NCBI GenBank assembly: GCA_043747555.1
Contig: JAYTOY010000058.1
Span: forward strand, 1 to 10,234
Direction: 5' to 3'
DNA length: 10,234 bases
Origin: JAYWDA01 sp043747555
GTDB taxonomy: Bacteria; Bdellovibrionota; Bdellovibrionia; Bdellovibrionales; Bdellovibrionaceae
A program made the position numbers and the translations under genes. The notes below the pieces were generated by a model. The model had not been told where the DNA came from. It did not search any database and saw only the letters and a list, made by a program, of their open reading frames with translations. The first letter of the stretch is position 1, and each line of letters begins with the position of its first letter. Positions 6,272 through 10,234 of this stretch are shown piece after piece.

Positions 6272-8194
6272 TTAATTTTCAGGAATGCTTGCATAAACCG
6301 GGAGATTAATATCTAGTCCCAAGATAGCACACACGTTTTCATCTCCATCTTTGCACAAGTTGATGAGAATTTTTTTGTAAGCCACCAGTTCCTTTCGCGC
6401 ATATTTTAACGGATCTTTTAAAGCTGATGATTTGCAGTATTTTTTTGCGTATTGAAGTGCATACTCAGACCCAGCACCTTGATTTTTAATACAACTCAGC
6501 TCACTCCTAATTCTGACAATATATTCATCACAGGCGCCCAGCGCGTGTCCCGCACAAAGTGCCTTTGTCAGTCTCTCACTTTTTTCACGCGCTATTTTTG
6601 TCTTCCTATTTTCTCCCAATGCCCGTTCAATTCGTTCCTCATCTGTGCACTCCCAAAGCGCACCTTTTTCACAAAACACAGTAAATATTTTAAGCCTTTC
6701 ACCCATTGTCGTTGGGCTGACGTTCAGGCACGCCGATCTCAAACTCAAGGCATTATCGGTCCCGCTCATGATCCCTCGGCGGCACCGCTCTAAGTTGATA
6801 TCATTTGCTATTTCAAAAGTCTGTAGAAGATCTTTTTTATCTCTGTTTTCACTTATTCTTTGAAAATCCAAATCGTCACAAATACTAAGATCGCCAAATT
6901 TACACGCCTTTATTCGCGCCTCCACGGCTAAAGACGCCGCGTCTGGGTAAGACTTTGCGAGTGGGGCCAATTTTGCCATTAAACGACAATCCTCAGCATT
7001 TTCGCGAGTTGGCGCAATCGACAAACAGGTTCTTTCGTAATTTTGTATTGTATTGACCATAAAATTATAGAGTAACTGTAAATTTAAACATCCGTCTGGA
7101 TTTTTTGCCTTACATGCCTTATCAGCGAGTATTTTCCATTTCGAATAATCGGCCTTATACATTGCTATCGTTACGAGATCATTACAGCCAAAGCCATCAA
7201 TACCACATGCTTTCTCGAAAAGAGCGACAGCACTTTTATATTTTCCATCATTGTGAGCTTCCTTGCCGAGATAATAACAACCTGTTGCTTTCCCGCTATC
7301 ACAAAGCTTTTTAAAAAACGTTTTAATTTCAGCACGCTTGCCCTTAAGTCGCAAATCATGAGCGAGGACAAAACAGGACCCATAATCTCCTTGAGAGCAT
7401 TCCTGTTTATACTGATCTGCAGTCAGGATAATTCGTTCTTTATTCCAATCTCCGATTTTGCGCCACTCATGGTGTTTTGCTACATATTTTTGCCACATCT
7501 CGTTTGTATCAGTTTCCACCGGCGGTGTTATCGAAGGTGAATCGCCTGAAGTTGCAGCCACAGTTTTCAGCTCATTATAATATTTTATTGGAATAGCAAA
7601 ATTTAAATTTTGTCCACTCTCTACTAGTGCTACGGCTACACCTATTACTTTCCCTTTTTTATTTAGAATCGGGCCGCCGCTGCTACCATGACTTATGGGC
7701 GCTGATATTTGAATTTGATCCCTATTCATTGTCTTTCTAATTGCGCTGACGATTCCATTGGTGAAAGTTGACAAATAACCCAACGGACTTCCGACGGCGT
7801 AAATATCTTCACCAATCTCCAAAGTTGTAGACGTATCAAGATCGAGCGGAATTCCCTTTTGGGTATTTACGCTTAGAAGGGCGAGGTCAATCTTTTCACT
7901 TCCATTGAGGAGCCGGTTAATCGTGACTGGAGTATTACCTGAGCCTGTAATAATATATCCATGAGCTCCTTCGCGAACCACATGGAAGTTGGTCAGGACT
8001 TTGTCTCGTTCGACAAAAAATCCGCTGCCCTGAGAAATCATATTATTATTTGAATCTTGCATTACTATCGTAACGACACTTGGAATGGCGAGCTTTGCTA
8101 TATCTTGAGAATCTTTAGCGTGCGCGGCTATTGAAATTAGCCCCGACAGAAAAATAAATGATCTAAGAGAAAGAAAATAAATCATTAGGTTCAT
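6272..8194 (-). CDS. Periplasmic HtrA-type serine protease with cysteine-paired helical repeats
   Basis: From the ATG at 8194 the protein is 640 aa and starts with a classical signal peptide (about 1-26, cleavage after AHA). Residues about 27-225 are a trypsin-like S1C domain. The triad is His71 (TNFHVV), Asp103 (KIDLALL) and Ser172 (SHGSSGGPI), followed by the typical NFAIPI strand. No PDZ domain follows. Instead residues about 265-625 form an alpha-helical repeat region of Sel1/Hcp-like character, with cysteines repeatedly eight residues apart: 266/274, 298/306, 361/369, 431/439, 508/516, 547/555 and 614/622. All 22 cysteines are in this half and none is in the protease domain. Disulfide-bridged repeats in the periplasm are likely and may recruit substrates or partners. 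A longer reading from TTG at 8230 is less likely: it overlaps the upstream gene, spoils the signal peptide and has no SD, whereas GAGG lies nine bases before 8194. A family member with this fusion is unusual. Confidence 0.85.
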   Translation of the reverse strand: MNLMIYFLSLRSFIFLSGLISIAAHAKDSQDIAKLAIPSVVTIVMQDSNNNMISQGSGFFVERDKVLTNFHVVREGAHGYIITGSGNTPVTINRLLNGSEKIDLALLSVNTQKGIPLDLDTSTTLEIGEDIYAVGSPLGYLSTFTNGIVSAIRKTMNRDQIQISAPISHGSSGGPILNKKGKVIGVAVALVESGQNLNFAIPIKYYNELKTVAATSGDSPSITPPVETDTNEMWQKYVAKHHEWRKIGDWNKERIILTADQYKQECSQGDYGSCFVLAHDLRLKGKRAEIKTFFKKLCDSGKATGCYYLGKEAHNDGKYKSAVALFEKACGIDGFGCNDLVTIAMYKADYSKWKILADKACKAKNPDGCLNLQLLYNFMVNTIQNYERTCLSIAPTRENAEDCRLMAKLAPLAKSYPDAASLAVEARIKACKFGDLSICDDLDFQRISENRDKKDLLQTFEIANDINLERCRRGIMSGTDNALSLRSACLNVSPTTMGERLKIFTVFCEKGALWECTDEERIERALGENRKTKIAREKSERLTKALCAGHALGACDEYIVRIRSELSCIKNQGAGSEYALQYAKKYCKSSALKDPLKYARKELVAYKKILINLCKDGDENVCAILGLDINLPVYASIPEN

Positions 8195-8214
8195 TTTGGC
8201 TGGCCTCATTGTTT

Positions 8215-8625
8215 TTATTGGGGTGAGCAAGTAAAATTGTTACCATATGAGGGAGTACAGGTGTAGTCACTGGGAGGAGGAGACGCTGGTGTTCGCGAAC
8301 TTTCCCCCAATCCTTTCCCCATGCCTTGGAGCATTGTTCCAAAAATCGCTGCTGGATGTACATAGCTTGGATTTTTTTCACATCCAATAAACTTTACAGC
8401 ATCTTCCTTTAAAGAAAATCCACAAATTTCCTCTCTGCTTGAATAATACCATGCAGTGCCGCCCTCAATCTTTTGTGATGGCCCAAAAGCATCGGGCTTG
8501 CCCAACACTTCAACAATGTGCTTTGAGGAATCACCCTCATGAATATTTTGAAATACTTTTGAACTCAGAGAGGCACAACCATTTAGCAAAATTATTGATG
8601 TGCAAAACAATAAGAGCATTTTCAC
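8215..8625 (-). CDS. BamE/SmpA-like lipoprotein
   Basis: This 136-aa protein has a lipoprotein signal peptide with lipobox LNGC, the lipidated residue being Cys17. Residues about 25-82 resemble the SmpA/OmlA/BamE fold: FQNIHEGDSSKHIVEVLGKP (25-44), then a Trp/Tyr strand (AWYYSS) and a later FIGC strand. The C-terminal third is Gly- and Pro-rich with DYTCTPSYGNNFTC. Such lipoproteins usually sit in the outer membrane facing the periplasm. The GTG start at 8625 is chosen because GAGG (within the stop region of the regulator gene) lies seven bases upstream; an ATG two codons later is possible. It is nine bases after the XRE gene and 20 bases before the protease start, clearly in the same operon. 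BamE itself is unlikely, because the C-terminal part differs. Confidence 0.78.
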   Translation of the reverse strand: MKMLLLFCTSIILLNGCASLSSKVFQNIHEGDSSKHIVEVLGKPDAFGPSQKIEGGTAWYYSSREEICGFSLKEDAVKFIGCEKNPSYVHPAAIFGTMLQGMGKGLGESSRTPASPPPSDYTCTPSYGNNFTCSPQ

Positions 8626-8634
8626 GTTGCATCC

Positions 8635-8949
8635 TCACTTCTTTATTTTTTCGACCAGTAGCCGGTATTTCATGTCACCATCGGCAAATTCCGAGCTGAA
8701 TAGAACCACGGCGTTGGATTTTTCTTCCAGTGAGTTGAATAAAAGCAAAGACACCGGAACTCCAAAGTAATCGCTCAAGCTTTTTACATGATGAAGGTTT
8801 TTAGCCGAAGGCAATACTCCGTTCACCCATCCATGCAAAACTGACAGAGGAACTTTGCAAGCCTTAGCCACAGAGTTGATTGATGCTCCCCGTGATTTAA
8901 TTTCTCGTTTTAAAACTTGCTGTAATTGAATCTTCATCAGTAGTTGCAT
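8635..8949 (-). CDS. XRE-family HTH regulator
   Basis: This is a 104-aa protein with a lambda-repressor-type helix-turn-helix at about residues 9-66 (INSVAKACKVPLSVLHGWVNG, then NLHHVKSLSDYFGVPVSLLL). A short C-terminal strand-rich part (VVLFSSEFADG...MKYRLLVEKI) may mediate dimerisation or bind a ligand. It is the first gene of the operon that continues into the lipoprotein and protease genes, so it is probably their regulator. AAGG lies ten bases before the ATG at 8949; an ATG at codon 5 gives a more usual N terminus but has no SD. A 20-bp-spaced direct repeat upstream may be its binding site. Confidence 0.85.
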   Translation of the reverse strand: MQLLMKIQLQQVLKREIKSRGASINSVAKACKVPLSVLHGWVNGVLPSAKNLHHVKSLSDYFGVPVSLLLFNSLEEKSNAVVLFSSEFADGDMKYRLLVEKIKK

Positions 8950-8986
8950 CGGCTCTAGACCTTAAACCTGAATCTAAATTCATCGG

Positions 8987-9015
8987 ACTGAATGATCATG
9001 CGGTTCACTGAATGA
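8987..9015 (-). promoter_or_regulatory. Direct repeats upstream of the XRE operon, possible operator
   Basis: ACTGAATGA occurs at 8987-8995 and again at 9007-9015, a 20-bp period of about two helix turns, 38 to 66 bases before the XRE start. The palindrome ATGATCAT (8992-8999) overlaps the first copy. I cannot place a convincing -35/-10 pair, so the promoter itself is unassigned. Confidence 0.45.
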
Positions 9016-9091
9016 CCGAAAAAGAGAATCGTGAAGAAAGGATGATGGCACCGCGCTAAAGTGTCCTGAGTTGACGGCCAATAATTGTTTT

Positions 9092-9862
9092 TCATTCGGC
9101 CTTCCTTGGATAGTTGACTGTGTCCGTAGATTCCGAAATGGCCAGAAATAAACTAGAAACTACACCAAGTAAGTTCAGGTCTGATAAATTCATTATTTCG
9201 TTTTGGCATGAACTATTCAGGGCTAATTCTTTACAGGCATTTCTATCGGCCCCGATTAAATCAATTCTTTTCATGAATGATGGGGCATGATTCTCCGACG
9301 CAATCAATTCAAGTTCGCCGATGGCATTATAAAATACGGTCCAGTCTGATAAAAACTGGGTTCGAAACTCATTAAATGTATAGCTGGGGGCGGTCTTGAT
9401 AATTTTATTGAATTGCTTAGAGGCATAAAATTGATTCCAAAGATGGATCAAAATTCCGTTCTTCAAAATGCAGCTCATAGCAAAGCAGTGGTCATAAATA
9501 GAACTCAACATTTTGTCCGCCCTAAGCCGAGCATTATAAAGTGATATGGTGGCAGCGCTTTCAAGGTGCATTTCTTTTGTTGAGATCTTCCAACAAAAAG
9601 CTGAGGCAAAGGTTAGCCGTAATTGATCTTCCGAATTGAAAATCAATAGGCAGAATGGCAAGTCTAAAACATTTCCCAGTTCGCACGCTGAGAATTCTTC
9701 ATAGCCGATAGAACAAGTAGTTTTACCCACCGACTGACGAAGCACGGTCGGAATTTCGTCAGGGGCCAGCGCGGTCAATTCGGCGGCTTCCCGTACAATT
9801 TTCCATAATTCTTTACGGCCTTGGCCGTCTTCTTTGACCATCTGATTTGCGAACCGGCTCAT
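9092..9862 (-). CDS. Hypothetical protein, 256 aa
   Basis: I do not recognise this protein. It is soluble with no signal peptide. The first 90 residues look alpha/beta (helix with KELWKIVREAAELTAL, then strands around LPFCLLIF and LRLTFA). The rest is mainly helical with scattered Cys and aromatic residues. No catalytic motif, HTH or nucleotide-binding loop is evident. The start is well supported: SD GGAGG (9871-9875) lies seven to eight bases before the ATG, which overlaps the stop of the 30-codon ORF by ATGA. It is the last gene of the small operon led by the resolvase-type HTH protein. No terminator is apparent after its stop. Confidence 0.7.
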   Translation of the reverse strand: MSRFANQMVKEDGQGRKELWKIVREAAELTALAPDEIPTVLRQSVGKTTCSIGYEEFSACELGNVLDLPFCLLIFNSEDQLRLTFASAFCWKISTKEMHLESAATISLYNARLRADKMLSSIYDHCFAMSCILKNGILIHLWNQFYASKQFNKIIKTAPSYTFNEFRTQFLSDWTVFYNAIGELELIASENHAPSFMKRIDLIGADRNACKELALNSSCQNEIMNLSDLNLLGVVSSLFLAISESTDTVNYPRKAE

Positions 9863-9951
9863 TTTTGCACCTCCGCAAATTGAAACCTAAGCCCGGTGTC
9901 CATTACAAAATCTACTCTTACTGAAATGGTCACTGCCGTTGCACAAATCAT
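9859..9951 (-). CDS. 30-aa ORF translationally coupled on both sides
   Basis: ATG at 9951 overlaps the stop of the resolvase-type gene (ATGA, 9951-9948), and its TGA overlaps the ATG of the 256-aa gene (ATGA, 9862-9859). AAGGGTGG lies just upstream as a possible SD. The product begins MICATAVTISVRVDFVMDTG and ends FAEVQK; it has no membrane segment or known motif. It exactly fills the gap between the two larger genes, so it is either a real small protein or a device that carries ribosomes across the gap to couple translation. Confidence 0.55.
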   Translation of the reverse strand: MICATAVTISVRVDFVMDTGLRFQFAEVQK

Positions 9952-10184
9952 GATGCCACCCTTTCTGAAATGCGCTTCAGCTCGCGACATACAGTCGCCG
10001 AGCTACATCCCAGCAGTCGGCCAATTTCATGATACGGCAGTTTCTGGCTAAAAAGTTGGAGCAGCAAATCACCATTGATATTTTTCTTAGGTGCTCCAAG
10101 CCGCTTTCCTTTGGCACGAGCGTTTACAAGGCCGGATAGTACTCGTTTGCGCCAGCATTCGTGACATAATTTCGGTTTTTTCAT
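9948..10184 (-). CDS. Stand-alone serine-resolvase-type DNA-binding domain with CxxC
   Basis: This 78-aa protein matches the C-terminal part of serine resolvases/invertases. SGLVNARAKGKRLGAPKK (17-34) corresponds to the end of the long E-helix and the minor-groove arm. Residues about 46-71 (QKLPYHEIGRLLGCSSATVCREL) are the Hin-like helix-turn-helix. The catalytic domain with its nucleophilic Ser is wholly missing; instead a short N terminus carries CHEC (7-10), a possible half zinc knuckle. The gene has its own good SD (AAGGAA, about ten bases upstream of the ATG), so it is not simply a broken fragment. It may be a domesticated recombinase domain acting as a regulator or as a directionality factor for a mobile element. 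It heads a three-ORF operon whose other members are unrecognised. Confidence 0.75.
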   Translation of the reverse strand: MKKPKLCHECWRKRVLSGLVNARAKGKRLGAPKKNINGDLLLQLFSQKLPYHEIGRLLGCSSATVCRELKRISERVAS

Positions 10185-10234
10185 ACGAATAAGTTCCTTT
10201 TAAGTTATTGGTTTAAGTGGGTATTTTAATAATT

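Noticed and set aside
6452..7540. Several plus-strand frames of 60 to 110 codons opposite the protease gene
   Set aside because: They are antisense to the Cys-repeat coding region and have compositions expected of shadow frames.
8195..8230. N-terminal extension of the protease from a TTG codon at 8230
   Set aside because: It overlaps the upstream lipoprotein gene, lacks an SD, and places 12 polar residues before an otherwise perfect signal peptide that begins at 8194.
9071..9099. TTGACG as a plus-strand -35 box
   Set aside because: No acceptable -10 box lies 16 to 18 bases downstream, and no plus-strand gene follows.
1..10234. CRISPR array, tRNA or rRNA genes, full insertion sequence
   Set aside because: I saw no regular spaced repeats, no tRNA-like cloverleaf or rRNA motifs, and no transposase with terminal inverted repeats.

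Overview
The window is AT-rich (roughly 40% G+C by eye), and its ORFs are closely packed with strong Shine-Dalgarno (SD) sites. It reads as a Gram-negative bacterial chromosome: a lipoprotein with a lipobox, Sec signal peptides, and a periplasmic HtrA-like protease. A four-helix-bundle remnant, an XRE regulator driving a lipoprotein, and many lineage-specific exported proteins would suit a Bdellovibrio-like predatory bacterium, but that is an inference from style; there is no rRNA or other marker gene.

Left part, plus strand (about 1-3786). A probable terminator of an upstream gene is followed by an unrecognised 33-codon Lys/Pro-rich peptide gene (266-367). A very strong intrinsic terminator comes next, then a tightly overlapping trio: a 432-aa TPR protein, a 12-helix-type MFS transporter and a prolyl-oligopeptidase-like alpha/beta hydrolase. 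The layout of abundant small peptide, attenuating terminator, TPR protein, exporter and peptidase resembles a peptide biosynthesis or export cassette, or a peptide-signalling cassette. It is the best candidate here for an undescribed system.

Middle (3735-5174). A decayed four-helix-bundle gene on the minus strand overlaps the 3' end of the hydrolase gene. Its lost 5' end abuts a cluster of short palindromes. Next comes an MqsR/MqsA-like toxin-antitoxin pair on the plus strand. Its promoter carries two copies of a TAATC-N3-GATTA palindrome, one exactly filling the -35/-10 spacer, and the toxin appears to be translated from a leaderless GTG start. A terminator closes the unit.

Right-centre, minus strand (8949 down to 5197). 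A compact five-gene operon encodes an XRE regulator, a BamE/SmpA-like lipoprotein, a periplasmic trypsin-like (HtrA-type) protease with a long cysteine-paired helical-repeat region in place of PDZ domains, an exported beta-rich protein, and a membrane-anchored coiled-coil protein. All but the regulator are predicted to act in the envelope. Direct repeats upstream of the regulator may be its operator.

Right edge, minus strand (10184 down to 9092). A 78-aa orphan DNA-binding domain of serine-resolvase type (no catalytic domain, added CxxC) is followed by a 30-codon ORF coupled by ATGA overlaps on both sides, and then by an unrecognised 256-aa protein. The resolvase-derived protein, the toxin-antitoxin pair and the gene remnant together suggest accessory DNA in the right two thirds of the window.
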